From the NCBI GenBank assembly GCA_021783435.1, contig JAJXUC010000019.1:1-37019 (forward strand): DNA of 37,019 nucleotides. Direction: 5' to 3'. This document shows, in pieces, positions 7,042 to 15,189 of this stretch (position 1 is the stretch's first letter; each line of letters starts with the position of its first letter). The position numbers and the translations under genes are program-made. The notes below the pieces were generated by a model. The model did not search any database and was not told the DNA's origin. It saw only the letters and a program-made list of their open reading frames with translations. This DNA comes from Pseudomonadota bacterium. Lineage in GTDB: Bacteria; Pseudomonadota; Gammaproteobacteria; Burkholderiales; Burkholderiaceae.

Positions 7042-7655
7042 TTGGCACCTCCGGCCAACGGATGGATGTTGTCGGCCCCAGGCGCAATGTCCATCGGCTC
7101 ATCCAGGCCCTCCACCTGTCCAGGGTCGTGGTGGGGCAATTCGCCGTCGCGGTTGAAACGCCGGGCCACCTGCAGGAAGCGAAAGCACATCAGTCCCGAG
7201 CCGAGAGGAATCGCGAGATAGACGATCCACATCGGCCATTCCAGGTCGGACGAGACCTGCAAGGTGTGACCGATCTTCCACACCATGATGCCGCCCAGTG
7301 TGGCGATGATGCCGGTGAACAAGGCGCCAGCCAGCAGGCCAAACAGAATCATCACCTTGCGTCGCCCGGGCGCCAGGCGGTTGACCAGGACGTCGACGCC
7401 GACGTGGATGCCGGTGCGCACGCCGTAGGCGGCGCCGAACTTGGCCATCCACACGAACATGAAAATGCACAACTCCTGCGCCCAGCTCAGGTGGATGTGC
7501 AGCAGCCAGTCCTGCAGGCCGGGAATGGGCAAACCGGCCAGGTAGCGATGCACGACGGCGACGAAGATCAGCAGCGTGGCAGCAGCCATCAGTGTGGCGA
7601 TCAGCGTTTCTTCAAGCCGGTCGAGCACGCGTCCGGCAAGGTTCAGGGGATTCAT
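7038..7655 (-). CDS. dctQ: TRAP transporter small permease subunit DctQ
   Basis: A 205-aa membrane protein with the four-helix layout of DctQ. The conserved middle part reads SWAQELCIFMFVWMAKFGAAYGVRTGIHVGVDVLV (residues ~60-95; quoted here only as the WAQELCIFMFVWMAKFGAA core), followed by the helix pair and PLGSGLMCFRFLQ at the end. It has a 30-40-residue C-terminal tail rich in Asp, Pro and His, longer than in typical members. GGAG stands nine bases before the ATG at 7655. It sits between dctP (82-base gap with a strong hairpin) and dctM (4-base overlap). Confidence 0.93.
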   Translation of the reverse strand: MNPLNLAGRVLDRLEETLIATLMAAATLLIFVAVVHRYLAGLPIPGLQDWLLHIHLSWAQELCIFMFVWMAKFGAAYGVRTGIHVGVDVLVNRLAPGRRKVMILFGLLAGALFTGIIATLGGIMVWKIGHTLQVSSDLEWPMWIVYLAIPLGSGLMCFRFLQVARRFNRDGELPHHDPGQVEGLDEPMDIAPGADNIHPLAGGAK

Positions 7656-7682
7656 CGAAAGACTCCACAGGAATCGGAAAAC

Positions 7683-7723
7683 GATGAGGCCCGCGCGCCA
7701 AGAACGGCGCCACGGGCCTCATC
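7683..7723 (-). terminator. intercistronic hairpin between dctP and dctQ
   Basis: A perfect 11-bp stem (GATGAGGCCCG at 7683-7693, CGGGCCTCATC at 7713-7723) with an inner GCGCC/GGCGC stem. It stands 14 bases after the dctP stop codon and 27 bases before the dctQ start. There is no T tract; it may act as a partial terminator or protect the dctP message, so that the binding protein is made in excess over the permease. Confidence 0.55.
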
Positions 7724-7737
7724 GCGCCATCAGGCGA

Positions 7738-8748
7738 TCACAACTTGGCCGGATCGAACCCAGTGGCCTTGAACACCTCATCCATCAGTGCCTTGGGCAC
7801 GCGCGCCTGGGCCTCGGCATAGACCGGAGCCATGGCCTTTTTCCACGCCAGCCGCTCCGCCGGGGTGAGCGCCACCACCTGGCATCTGCCGGATTTGCGC
7901 ACGGCTTCGGTGGCTTCCTCGTTGTCTTTGCGTGCCACGCTGTTGGCGAAGTCGGTGGACTCTTTCATCGCCTGATCCAGCGTTTTGCGGATATCTGCCG
8001 GCAGGCCTTCCCAGAACGGCTTGTTGACGATCACCGCATAGCCCAGATAACCATGCTGGGTCTGGGTCATGAACTTCTGCACCTCGAAGAATTTCTGGGT
8101 GTAGAAATTCGACGGCGGATTCTCGGTGCCGTCGACCACCCCGGTCTGCAGGGCCTGGTACACCTCGGAGAAAGCCAGCACCTGCGGAATACCGCCGATG
8201 GCGCGCATTTCCATGTCGAGAATCTTGCTCGACTGGATGCGCATCTTCAGGCCCTTGGCATCCGCCGGGCTGCGCAGGGCCTTGTTGGCGCTCATGTCCT
8301 TGAAACCATTGTCCCAGTAGGCCAGACCGAGGATGCCCTTACTGTCGAGTTTTTTCAGCAGCCCCTGCCCAATCGGGCCCTGGGTGATCTTGTGCAGCTC
8401 CTCGTAGTTGTCGAAGATGTAAGGCAGATCGAACAGCTCGAATTCCTTCGCCCCCAACGGCCCGAACTTCGCCAAGGAGGGCGCAAGCATCTGCACCGAA
8501 CCGAGCTGGAGCGCCTCCAGTTCTTCTTTGTCCTTGTAGAGTTGACTGTTGGGGTACACCTCGACCTTGACCCGCCCTTGCGTGCGCTCCTCGGCGAGCT
8601 TCTTGAAATGCTCGGCCGCTGCGCCCTTGGGCGTGTTCGGCGCAACCACGTGGCTGAATTTGATGACAATGGGCTGCTGCGCTCGCAGGATGGCCGGAGC
8701 CAGGAGCAAAGGGGCGGCGGTGACGAGTCGACGGCGTGAAATGGGCAT
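7738..8748 (-). CDS. dctP: TRAP transporter substrate-binding protein DctP
   Basis: A 336-aa periplasmic binding protein. The N-terminus MPISRRRLVTAAPLLLAPAI ends in a cleavage site near LRAQQ and has a twin-arginine-like SRRRLV start. Mature DctP features include IKFSHVVAPNTPKGAAAEHF, the loop GLKMRIQSSKI with the Arg that holds the substrate carboxylate, and FSEVYQALQTGVVDGTENP. These point to the DctP family for C4-dicarboxylates or related organic acids; the exact ligand cannot be read. I chose the ATG at 8748 over a TTG 16 codons upstream because it starts directly at the signal peptide. It is the first gene of dctPQM. A TATAGT element on the minus strand near 8813-8808 may be its -10. 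Confidence 0.92.
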   Translation of the reverse strand: MPISRRRLVTAAPLLLAPAILRAQQPIVIKFSHVVAPNTPKGAAAEHFKKLAEERTQGRVKVEVYPNSQLYKDKEELEALQLGSVQMLAPSLAKFGPLGAKEFELFDLPYIFDNYEELHKITQGPIGQGLLKKLDSKGILGLAYWDNGFKDMSANKALRSPADAKGLKMRIQSSKILDMEMRAIGGIPQVLAFSEVYQALQTGVVDGTENPPSNFYTQKFFEVQKFMTQTQHGYLGYAVIVNKPFWEGLPADIRKTLDQAMKESTDFANSVARKDNEEATEAVRKSGRCQVVALTPAERLAWKKAMAPVYAEAQARVPKALMDEVFKATGFDPAKL

Positions 8749-8948
8749 GATGGGTGTTGTGAACGAAGTGTTTCGGATAGCGACAAATTGTTGCAATTGG
8801 AACTATACCGCCGCGCGCGGAGGTTCTCCGCAACACATGACCCCGAGTTTTCCTACAGTAGGGAGTATGTGGAGCGCCACCTGGGAAAGATGTCGCCGCG
8901 CCAAGAGGCAGAGTGTCATGGCCCGTCTGCGGCGACATGGCGACGGTC

Positions 8949-8966
8949 GCGGCACAATCGTGCCGC
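8949..8966 (+). promoter_or_regulatory. promoter -10 inside an 18-bp inverted repeat
   Basis: GCGGCAC-AATC-GTGCCGC is a perfect 7-bp inverted repeat with a 4-base centre. The sequence CACAAT (8953-8958) in it resembles the -10 elements used elsewhere in the window. It stands 58 bases before the DUF3429 gene. It could be an operator covering the promoter or a hairpin at the start of the mRNA. Confidence 0.4.
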
Positions 8967-9023
8967 ATTCATTCAGCTCCCTGCGTTGTCTCCACGGACT
9001 GTTTCCACCCCTCGTACGCCGCC

Positions 9024-9569
9024 ATGTCCTCGCCTGCCGACACCGTCAACCAAGCCCATGCCGATACGCCGCTTTCCGCCTGGATCGTGGCCCTGGGCTG
9101 GGCCGGAATCATTCCCTTTGCCGTCCTCGCTGCGACATCCTGGGCCAGCGCGGCCGATGCCTTGATGCAGCCCTTCGCCCTCGGCATGCTCAGCGCCTAT
9201 GCGGCGCTGGTGCTGAGCTTCCTCGGCGCCGTGCATTGGGGTGTGGTGTTGGCACGGCCGCTGCATGACCTGCCTCTGCAACGCCTCGCGTTGCTCTGGG
9301 GCGTGACTCCGAGCCTGATGGCGCTGGGCTGCCTGTTGATGCCGCGCGCCTGGGGCCTGCTCGCCCTGGCTTTGGTGATGTTGCTGGCACGCGCCCTGGA
9401 CGGCCTGCTCTGGCCCGGCTATGCCCGCGCGGCACGGGCCGCAGGCTGGCCGGATGCCTCACGCTGGACCGAGCTTGCGGTCGGCTGGCTGCGCTTGCGC
9501 ACGCGCCTGACCGCGGTCGTCGTGCTGTGCCTGGCGGCGGGCTGGGCGTCGGCCTATTTCCGTGCGTAA
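9024..9569 (+). CDS. DUF3429 membrane protein
   Basis: A 181-aa protein with about five to six membrane segments. The pattern LGWAGIIPFAVLA, then YAALVLSFLGAVHWGVVLAR (residues ~55-74), is the hallmark of DUF3429, a family of inner-membrane proteins of unknown function found in many proteobacteria. I chose the ATG at 9024; an upstream ATG at 8913 in the same frame would add 37 residues without similarity and would overlap the promoter-like palindrome at 8949-8966. The gene stands alone between dctP (divergent) and the MocR gene (convergent). Confidence 0.8.
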   Translation: MSSPADTVNQAHADTPLSAWIVALGWAGIIPFAVLAATSWASAADALMQPFALGMLSAYAALVLSFLGAVHWGVVLARPLHDLPLQRLALLWGVTPSLMALGCLLMPRAWGLLALALVMLLARALDGLLWPGYARAARAAGWPDASRWTELAVGWLRLRTRLTAVVVLCLAAGWASAYFRA

Positions 9570-9587
9570 ACCCTGCCGGTGTCGAGG

Positions 9588-9607
9588 CGCCAAGGCCGGC
9601 CTTGGCG
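9588..9607. terminator. 20-bp perfect palindrome between convergent genes
   Basis: CGCCAAGGCC joined to GGCCTTGGCG, with no central spacer, lies 19 bases after the DUF3429 stop and 112 bases before the end of the MocR gene. As RNA it forms a hairpin on either strand. No T tract follows. Confidence 0.5.
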
Positions 9608-9718
9608 TGATGAACCAAGGCAACTCGCCGCCCTCATGGCTGCGCGGTCACCGGGCCGTGTGAAGATGCGACGGCGCGGACGGCCCGCTGAGCGCAGCGG
9701 ATGGCGCGTTGCAGCGTG

Positions 9719-11167
9719 TCACGCGCGCAACTCGGCCACTGCGCTGGCGTAGGCCTTCCAGAACGCGACATCCAGCGCATGGGCGAAATTCAGGCGCATG
9801 CGGCTACTGGGTTCGGCCTGCGGGTCGAACAAGCGGCCCGGCGCGAGCAAATAACCTCGATCCAGCAGGCGCTGGGCCAGACGGTCGGCGTCCACGCCCG
9901 TGTCGACCCAACCGAACATGCCTTGCGCCGGAGCCTCGAAGCGGCAGCCCTGCGCCAGCGCCTGACGCACAGCCTGTTTGCGCGCAACGCCCAGGCGTTC
10001 GCGCAGTTGTTGCGCCTGTCGCCGCAGCACGCCTTGCTGCAACAGCATCGCCAAGCTGCGCTCGGTCAGGGCCGGTGAGGTGAGGTTGCTCAGCAGCTTC
10101 TGGTCGGTCAGGCGCTCGATGCGCTCGCGCGAAGCCGCCACATAGCCCACCCGCCAACCCGGGGCCAGCAGCTTGGAAAAACCGCTGATGAAGAGGGTGT
10201 GATCGAGCGCATCCATTGCCGTCAGCAACGGTGAGGGCTGCTCGCTCAGAGGGCCGTAGACATCGTCTTCGACGATCAGAAAGCCATGCTCGCGCGCCAG
10301 TTGCAGCAAGCGGTGCGCGTTGGCCGCGCTCAAGCCATGGCCGGTGGGGTTGTGCAGCCGGCTGACGACCACCATGAGCTTGGGGCGGCGCGTGCGCGCC
10401 CAATGCGCCACACGCTCCAGATCGGGCCCGTCGGCGCCGCGCGGCACCGGCAGCGGGTCGAGGCCGCATTGGGCGAGCTGGGCGAACTGCGCCGACCAGC
10501 CCGGCTGCTCCACCAGCACCGCGTCGCCCGGCCGGGTGAAGGCACGCGCGATCAGGTCCAGCGCCTGGGTCGCACCCAGGCAGGTGAGCAGTTGCTCAGG
10601 CCGGGCGCGAATGTCCATCTGCGCCAATTGCTGCGCCAGTGCGTTGCGCAGCGCCGGGTCACCCTGCGGGTCGCCGTAGTGCAGGCTGACGTTTTCCAGT
10701 TCACCCTCCCGCAGCACGCGGCGAACGGCCTGGGCCAGCGCCGGGGTGTGCAACCAATCCGCGGGCAAGGTGCCGGCACCCGGCATGCCACGCAGGCCGG
10801 GTGAGCCCGCGGCATGCATTTGCGCGAACATGCCGCGCATCAGCGCGGTGGCGTGGGTGGGAAGGGGCGCGACGGCAGCCGACATGGCGGACTGTCGCAG
10901 TGCCTGTTGCGTGGCGCGCACGAAAAAACCACGCTTCGGCCTGGCCTCGACCAAGCCTTGGGCCTGCAGCAAGTCGTAGGCCGCAACCACCGTCTGCGGA
11001 CTCACCCGGTGTTGCCGAGCGCAGGCGCGCACCGAGGGCAGGCGGCTGCCCGCCGCCAGCAATTGCGCCTGGATTTGCTGGGCGAAGCGGGCGGCGATGC
11101 GCGTCTGCAGGTTCTCTCCGGCCTGCAAGGTGTTGGCCGCAAGGAATGGAAAAGGGGTTTCTGTCAT
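9719..11167 (-). CDS. MocR-type regulator (GntR HTH fused to a PLP aminotransferase fold)
   Basis: A 482-aa protein. Residues ~20-80 are a winged helix of the GntR family (RLPSVRACARQHRVSPQTVV then YDLLQAQGLVEARPKRGFFV). The rest is a fold-type I aminotransferase domain with SRLHNPTGHG, VEDDVYG and the PLP lysine K332 in SGFSKLLAPGWRVGY. This is the MocR layout (GabR, PdxR, TauR), in which PLP or its adduct with an amino compound acts as the signal. I chose the ATG at 11167; a TTG two codons upstream is also possible. It is divergent from the exporter-aminotransferase-PhzF unit, which it probably controls, with repeats in the shared upstream region. Confidence 0.92.
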   Translation of the reverse strand: MTETPFPFLAANTLQAGENLQTRIAARFAQQIQAQLLAAGSRLPSVRACARQHRVSPQTVVAAYDLLQAQGLVEARPKRGFFVRATQQALRQSAMSAAVAPLPTHATALMRGMFAQMHAAGSPGLRGMPGAGTLPADWLHTPALAQAVRRVLREGELENVSLHYGDPQGDPALRNALAQQLAQMDIRARPEQLLTCLGATQALDLIARAFTRPGDAVLVEQPGWSAQFAQLAQCGLDPLPVPRGADGPDLERVAHWARTRRPKLMVVVSRLHNPTGHGLSAANAHRLLQLAREHGFLIVEDDVYGPLSEQPSPLLTAMDALDHTLFISGFSKLLAPGWRVGYVAASRERIERLTDQKLLSNLTSPALTERSLAMLLQQGVLRRQAQQLRERLGVARKQAVRQALAQGCRFEAPAQGMFGWVDTGVDADRLAQRLLDRGYLLAPGRLFDPQAEPSSRMRLNFAHALDVAFWKAYASAVAELRA

Positions 11168-11177
11168 GTTCAAATAA

Positions 11178-11226
11178 CCAATACAGATTCATCATCTGAA
11201 GGTTGAAGTGTATGGTTTCTGTATGG
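11178..11226. promoter_or_regulatory. candidate MocR operator repeats
   Basis: TGTATGG occurs twice as a direct repeat (11209-11215 and 11220-11226), spaced 11 bp, one helical turn; on the minus strand this reads CCATACA twice. A near-inverted copy, CCAATACAGA, lies at 11178-11187, and its ATACAGA is exactly inverted in TCTGTAT at 11218-11224. The site sits between the MocR start (11167) and the exporter start (11249). MocR regulators such as GabR bind direct repeats (ATACCA) in just such divergent regions. Confidence 0.5.
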
Positions 11227-11248
11227 GCGACTCGCTTAGGCTACTGGG

Positions 11249-12430
11249 ATGATCCAACCCCTCGACCCATCGCCCGACAAGGCAGCAAAATCGGCTCATG
11301 CAGATCCGGGCATCACCCCTCCGACCGTCCCGCTGACGCATGCTGCGTGCGCGCAGGCAGTCGCGCCACCTGACCGGCAGGATGTGCCCGTTCCCGGCCG
11401 AGCCTGGCTCCTGGGACTGCTGGGGACGGCGCTCTTCGCCCTCAGCTTGCCGGCAACGCGCCTGGCGGTGGGCTCGGCGGCGGCACCGGAGCTCGCGCCG
11501 CTGTTCGTGGCGCTGGCGCGTGCAGCCCTGGCCGGTTTGCTGGCCGCAGGCTGGCTGGCATGGCGCCGAACACCTTGGCCGCCGCGCCGACTGTGGCTGA
11601 CCATCGTTTCGGTGGCGGCGGGCGTGGTGTTCGGTTTTCCGCTGTTCACCAGCCTGGCGTTGCGCCAGGTCGATGCGGTGCACGCCTCGCTGATGCTGGG
11701 TCTACTGCCCTTGGCGACGGCAGCGATCGGCGCCAGGCTGGCGCGACAGCGGCCGAGCACCGCCTTCTGGCTCTGGGCGGCAGCCGGCAGTGCGCTCGTC
11801 TGCGTCTACGCTTTGCGCCAGGGCGGCCAAGTGGCGCATCCCGGTCCGTCGGGTCTGGGCCTGCACCTTCAAGCGGCCGATGCCTTGCTCGGGCTGGCGA
11901 TGCTGGCGGGTGGCTGGGGCTACGCGCGCGGCGCGCTGCTGGCGCGGCAGTTGCCGTCCGAGCAAGTCATCAGCTGGGCCGTGGTGTTCAGTCTACCCAT
12001 CACGCTGCCCGCCGCGTACTGGCTGTGGCCGCAGCATCCGGCGGCCATCGCGCCGACAGCCTGGGGCGCGCTGGCCTATCTCGGCATCGTCTCGATGTGG
12101 CTGGGTTTTTTCGCCTGGTACCGCGCTCTGGCCCTTGGCGGCACGGTGCGCGTGTCGCAGGTGCAGTTGCTGCAGCCGTTTTTGTCCATGCTGGCCGCGA
12201 GCCTGTTGCTCGGCGAACGGCTGGACGCCACCACCCTGCAGTTCGCCCTGGCCGTGATGACCACGGTGCTGGCGGGGCGGCGGGCGCGGGTGCATCCGGC
12301 AGCGGCAGAAATGGCCGCGGCGGCCCCGGCAAAACCCGCCTTGCATCGGACCCCAGGCACGGAACCGACCCCGGCGCCGAGCCACGACAAGCCCCACTCC
12401 ACCCGCAACGCCAAGGACGCCGTTCGATGA
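11249..12430 (+). CDS. EamA/DMT-family transporter
   Basis: A 393-aa protein with a 50-residue N-terminal extension, then ten membrane segments in two EamA repeats (ATRLAVGSAAAPELAPLFVA in the first, YLGIVSMWLGFFAWYRALAL and VQLLQPFLSMLAASLLLGE in the second) and a 55-residue Ala/Pro-rich tail. DMT proteins of this class commonly export amino acids or related metabolites. The first gene of a three-gene unit: its TGA overlaps the ATG of the aminotransferase gene by four bases. Control by the divergent MocR protein is likely. An internal start near residue 50 would also give a full transporter. Confidence 0.88.
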   Translation: MIQPLDPSPDKAAKSAHADPGITPPTVPLTHAACAQAVAPPDRQDVPVPGRAWLLGLLGTALFALSLPATRLAVGSAAAPELAPLFVALARAALAGLLAAGWLAWRRTPWPPRRLWLTIVSVAAGVVFGFPLFTSLALRQVDAVHASLMLGLLPLATAAIGARLARQRPSTAFWLWAAAGSALVCVYALRQGGQVAHPGPSGLGLHLQAADALLGLAMLAGGWGYARGALLARQLPSEQVISWAVVFSLPITLPAAYWLWPQHPAAIAPTAWGALAYLGIVSMWLGFFAWYRALALGGTVRVSQVQLLQPFLSMLAASLLLGERLDATTLQFALAVMTTVLAGRRARVHPAAAEMAAAAPAKPALHRTPGTEPTPAPSHDKPHSTRNAKDAVR

Positions 12431-13671
12431 TCTTCCCCTCCACCCAATCCAAGCTTCCGCCCCTGGCGCAGCGTGCCGAGCGGCTGCGTTCCTCGGCCAT
12501 ACGCGACCTGTTGCATCTGGCTGAGCGCGCCGATGTGGTGTCGCTGGCCGGCGGCTTGCCCGACGCCGCCAGCTTCCCCGCCGAGGCCTTGCGCGAAGCC
12601 GCCGACCGCGTGCTGTGCGAGCGTCCGCGATCGGCATTGCAGTACGGCCCCACCGAGGGCATCGCGCCGCTGCGCGAATGGGTGGCGACGTCTTTGCGCA
12701 CCCAAGGCATGGACTTCACCCCCGCGCAAGTGCTCATCACCAGCGGCTCGCAGCAGGGCCTGGACTTGCTTGGCAAGGTGCTGATCGACCCAGGCAGCCC
12801 GGTGCTGGTCGAGCGCCCCAGCTACCTGGGGGCGTTGCAAGCCTTCGCGTTGTACGGCCCTCACCTGGTGGGCATCGAGGCGGACGACGACGGCCCCTTG
12901 CCCGAACAACTCGCCGCTGCCTTGCCCAGGGCGCGCATGGCGTATCTGCAGCCGCGCTTCTCCAACCCTGCCGGACGCAGCATCGGCCCCGCGCGCGCCG
13001 ATGCCCTGGCCGCACAACTCGCCGCATCCGACGCCTGGCTGGTGGAGGACGATCCCTATGGCGAGTTGTGGTTCGACACCCCGCCCGCGCCCGGGCTGAT
13101 CGCGCGCGGCGTGGCGCAGGGCGCGCACCTCGGCACCTTCTCCAAGGTGCTCGCGCCCGGCCTGCGCCTGGGCTGGGTCGCCGGGCCACAAGCGCTGATC
13201 GACAAGCTCGCGCAAGCCAAGCAGGCGGCCGACCTGCAGACCGCCAGCTTCAACCAATGGGTGCTGCTCCAAGCACTGCAAGCCGGCGTGATCGAGCGCG
13301 GCCTGCCAGGGCTGCGGCAGATCTACCGCACACGGCGCGACGCCATGTTGCAAGCCCTGGCCGACCACATGCCAGCGGGCGTGAGCTGGACCCGGCCCGC
13401 AGGCGGCCTGTTCGTCTGGCTCACCCTGCCCACCGGCATGGACGCTGCGAGCCTGCTGCCGCAGGCCGTGGCGCGCGGCGTGGCCTATGTGCCGGGCGAC
13501 ACCTTCAACGTCGGCGCCGCCGCGCCCAACACCTTGCGCCTGTCGTTCTCCAACGTCGAGGCGGGCATGCTTCAAGACGCCGTCGCCCGGCTCGGCCTCC
13601 TGTTGCGCGAGGTCCTGGAACTCGAACAGACCCGCCCAGCCCCTGCACCGTCGCTGACGCCAACAGCCTGA
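12427..13671 (+). CDS. PLP-dependent aminotransferase (class I/II, LysN/AadAT-like)
   Basis: A 414-aa aminotransferase without a DNA-binding domain. Family features in order: VVSLAGGLPDAASFP, ALQYGPTEGIAPLREW, TSGSQQGLDLLGKVLIDPG, YLQPRFSNPAGRSI (where most relatives have P.FQNPTG), VEDDPYGELWF and the PLP lysine K240 in LGTFSKVLAPGLRLGW. The group contains 2-aminoadipate and branched-chain or aromatic aminotransferases; the substrate is not readable. ATG at 12427 overlaps the exporter stop (ATGA). Eleven bases separate it from the PhzF-like gene. A 40-residue tail ends in Pro/Ala-rich sequence. Context suggests the three genes convert and export an amino compound sensed by the MocR regulator. 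Confidence 0.9.
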   Translation: MIFPSTQSKLPPLAQRAERLRSSAIRDLLHLAERADVVSLAGGLPDAASFPAEALREAADRVLCERPRSALQYGPTEGIAPLREWVATSLRTQGMDFTPAQVLITSGSQQGLDLLGKVLIDPGSPVLVERPSYLGALQAFALYGPHLVGIEADDDGPLPEQLAAALPRARMAYLQPRFSNPAGRSIGPARADALAAQLAASDAWLVEDDPYGELWFDTPPAPGLIARGVAQGAHLGTFSKVLAPGLRLGWVAGPQALIDKLAQAKQAADLQTASFNQWVLLQALQAGVIERGLPGLRQIYRTRRDAMLQALADHMPAGVSWTRPAGGLFVWLTLPTGMDAASLLPQAVARGVAYVPGDTFNVGAAAPNTLRLSFSNVEAGMLQDAVARLGLLLREVLELEQTRPAPAPSLTPTA

Positions 13672-13681
13672 AAGTCACGCC

Positions 13682-14551
13682 ATGAACCTGCCCTTCGTGC
13701 AACTCGATGTGTTCGCCCCCAGGTCCTTCTGCGGCAACCCGCTGGCAGTGGTGTTGGATGCCGACGCGCTGGACGGCGCCTGCATGCAGACCGTCGCCAC
13801 ATGGCTGGGCTTGTCGGAAACCACGTTCGTGCTCCGCCCCACCGAGCCCGGCGCCGACTACCGGCTGCGCATCTTCACCCCCGGTGGCGAGTTGCCCTTC
13901 GCGGGTCATCCGACGCTGGGGACTTGCGCCGCCTGGCTGCAGCACGGCGGTGTGCCTGCCCGGGCCGACGCGGTGATGCAGCAATCCGCCATCGGTCTGG
14001 TGCCGGTGAAGCGCAGCGGCGCGACGACCGCCGCGACGGCCCAGCGCCTGGCTTTCGCGGCGCCGCCGATGCGCCCCGAGGCGGTGGAACCGGACTTGCT
14101 CCACGAGGTCTGCGCTGCCCTCGGCCTGGCGTCCGCCGACGTGCGCGCCAGTGCCTGGCTGGACAACGGCCCGCGCTGGCTTGCGCTCTGGCTGGGCACG
14201 GCGGACACCGTGCTGCAACTCGAACCCGACCATGTCGCGCTCAAGCGCCTGCGCGTCAAGGTCGGCGTGGCCGCGCCGCAGGCGCCAGGCCATGAAACGG
14301 CCATCGAAGTGCGCGCCTTCGCCTCGCCTGCAGGCGTGCTCGAAGACCCCGTCACCGGCAGCCTCAACGCCAGCCTGGCGCAGTGGCTGATCGGCAACGG
14401 CGCACAACCGGCGCACTACGTGGCCGCTCAGGGCACGCGCCTGGGCCGCAGCGGCCGCGTGCACATCGCGCAGGACACGCAGGGGCAGGTCTGGGTCGGC
14501 GGCGATGTGCGCATGGTGCTGCAGGGTCAGATCGACGTCCATGCGCCCTGA
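13682..14551 (+). CDS. PhzF-family isomerase/epimerase-like protein
   Basis: A 289-aa protein of the diaminopimelate-epimerase fold PhzF family. It begins LPFVQLDVFAPRSFCGNPLAVVLDA; the acid residue E46 in LSETTFVL is the known catalytic Glu of PhzF; the phosphate/substrate loops RIFTPGGELPFAGHPTLGT and EDPVTGSLNASLAQWL are typical. PhzF isomerises a dihydro-anthranilate in phenazine synthesis, but most members, as here without phenazine genes, have unknown substrates. Last gene of the exporter-aminotransferase-PhzF unit. Length normal. Confidence 0.92.
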   Translation: MNLPFVQLDVFAPRSFCGNPLAVVLDADALDGACMQTVATWLGLSETTFVLRPTEPGADYRLRIFTPGGELPFAGHPTLGTCAAWLQHGGVPARADAVMQQSAIGLVPVKRSGATTAATAQRLAFAAPPMRPEAVEPDLLHEVCAALGLASADVRASAWLDNGPRWLALWLGTADTVLQLEPDHVALKRLRVKVGVAAPQAPGHETAIEVRAFASPAGVLEDPVTGSLNASLAQWLIGNGAQPAHYVAAQGTRLGRSGRVHIAQDTQGQVWVGGDVRMVLQGQIDVHAP

Positions 14552-14838
14552 AACGCGCTGCACCAAAAGCCACGCGCCACGCGCGATGATCGAATGTGAA
14601 GGCATTCCGCAGCGCGCTCGAGCGGTTGCGCAAGACGCCGGATCCAGGCCATGCGGCGCGGCGCGGCGGTCTGGCCCCCGACACCCAAGGCGGCGCGGTT
14701 TGCCGCTCCCGGGCGCGCTGGGCTATAAGATGCGGGGTCGGAGCTTTCATGGCACCGCTGTGCCGACCAGCACACAGAACGCGCGCCTGCCGCCGCAAGC
14801 CGGGTGCGCCCCCTCAAGCAATCGATGGAGTTTGAAAC
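14552..14838 (+). promoter_or_regulatory. promoter and long leader of the SWIB gene
   Basis: The gene-free stretch before the SWIB protein contains TTGCCG (14700-14705), an 18-bp spacer and TATAAG (14724-14729), a fair sigma-70 promoter. The start near 14736 leaves a leader of about 100 bases with a possible hairpin (CGGAGC...). Nothing else is recognised. Confidence 0.45.
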
Positions 14839-15135
14839 ATGGCAACTGCAAAACCAGCCGCAGCCAAGACGGCGGCCCCCGCCAAACGCGCGCCGAACCC
14901 CGCGTTCATGAAGCCACTGACCCCCAGTCCGCAACTGGCCGCCGTGGTAGGTGCCGCGCCGCTGCCGCGCACCGAGGTGGTGAAGAAGGTCTGGGCGCAC
15001 ATCAAGGCCGCCAATCTGCAGGATCCGACCAATAAGCGCATGATCAATGCCGACGCCAAGCTCAAGGCCGTGTTCGGCAAGCCCCAGGTCACGATGTTCG
15101 AAATGACCAAACTGCTCAACACGCATCTGAAGTAA
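14839..15135 (+). CDS. SWIB/MDM2-domain protein
   Basis: A 98-aa basic protein. Residues 1-20 are an Ala/Lys/Pro-rich tail (MATAKPAAAKTAAPAKRAPN), like the flexible tails of DNA-binding proteins. Residues 25-98 form a SWIB domain: FMKPLTPSPQLAAVVG, RTEVVKKVWAHIKAANLQDP, KRMINADAKLKAVFGK and MFEMTKLLNTHLK. Bacterial SWIB proteins of this size occur in Burkholderiales and Chlamydia and are thought to be linked to nucleoid or DNA topology. GGAG stands before the ATG. Strong hairpins follow the stop, so it is probably a single-gene unit. Confidence 0.93.
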   Translation: MATAKPAAAKTAAPAKRAPNPAFMKPLTPSPQLAAVVGAAPLPRTEVVKKVWAHIKAANLQDPTNKRMINADAKLKAVFGKPQVTMFEMTKLLNTHLK

Positions 15136-15140
15136 GCGCA

Positions 15141-15189
15141 CCTCGCAATCCGGCGCGAGGGTGTCATCGCCGGAGCGCCGGCGAGACAC
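15141..15189 (+). terminator. two hairpins after the SWIB gene
   Basis: The first (CCTCGC 15141-15146, GCGAGG 15155-15160) is short. The second has GTGTC-A-TCGCCGG (15161-15173), loop AGCG, and CCGGCGA-GACAC (15178-15189): 12 pairs with one bulged A. No T tract follows. Confidence 0.55.

Noticed and set aside
8797..8948. Sigma-54 promoter for dctPQM as in rhizobial dctA
   Set aside because: No GG-N10-GC pair with fitting flanks was found on the minus strand before dctP.
12076..13575. Long open frame on the minus strand opposite the EamA and aminotransferase genes (about 500 codons), and similar ones at 5642-7102 and 34913-36964
   Set aside because: They are antisense to genes with clear domains, show no motifs, and result from GC-rich codon use of the real genes.
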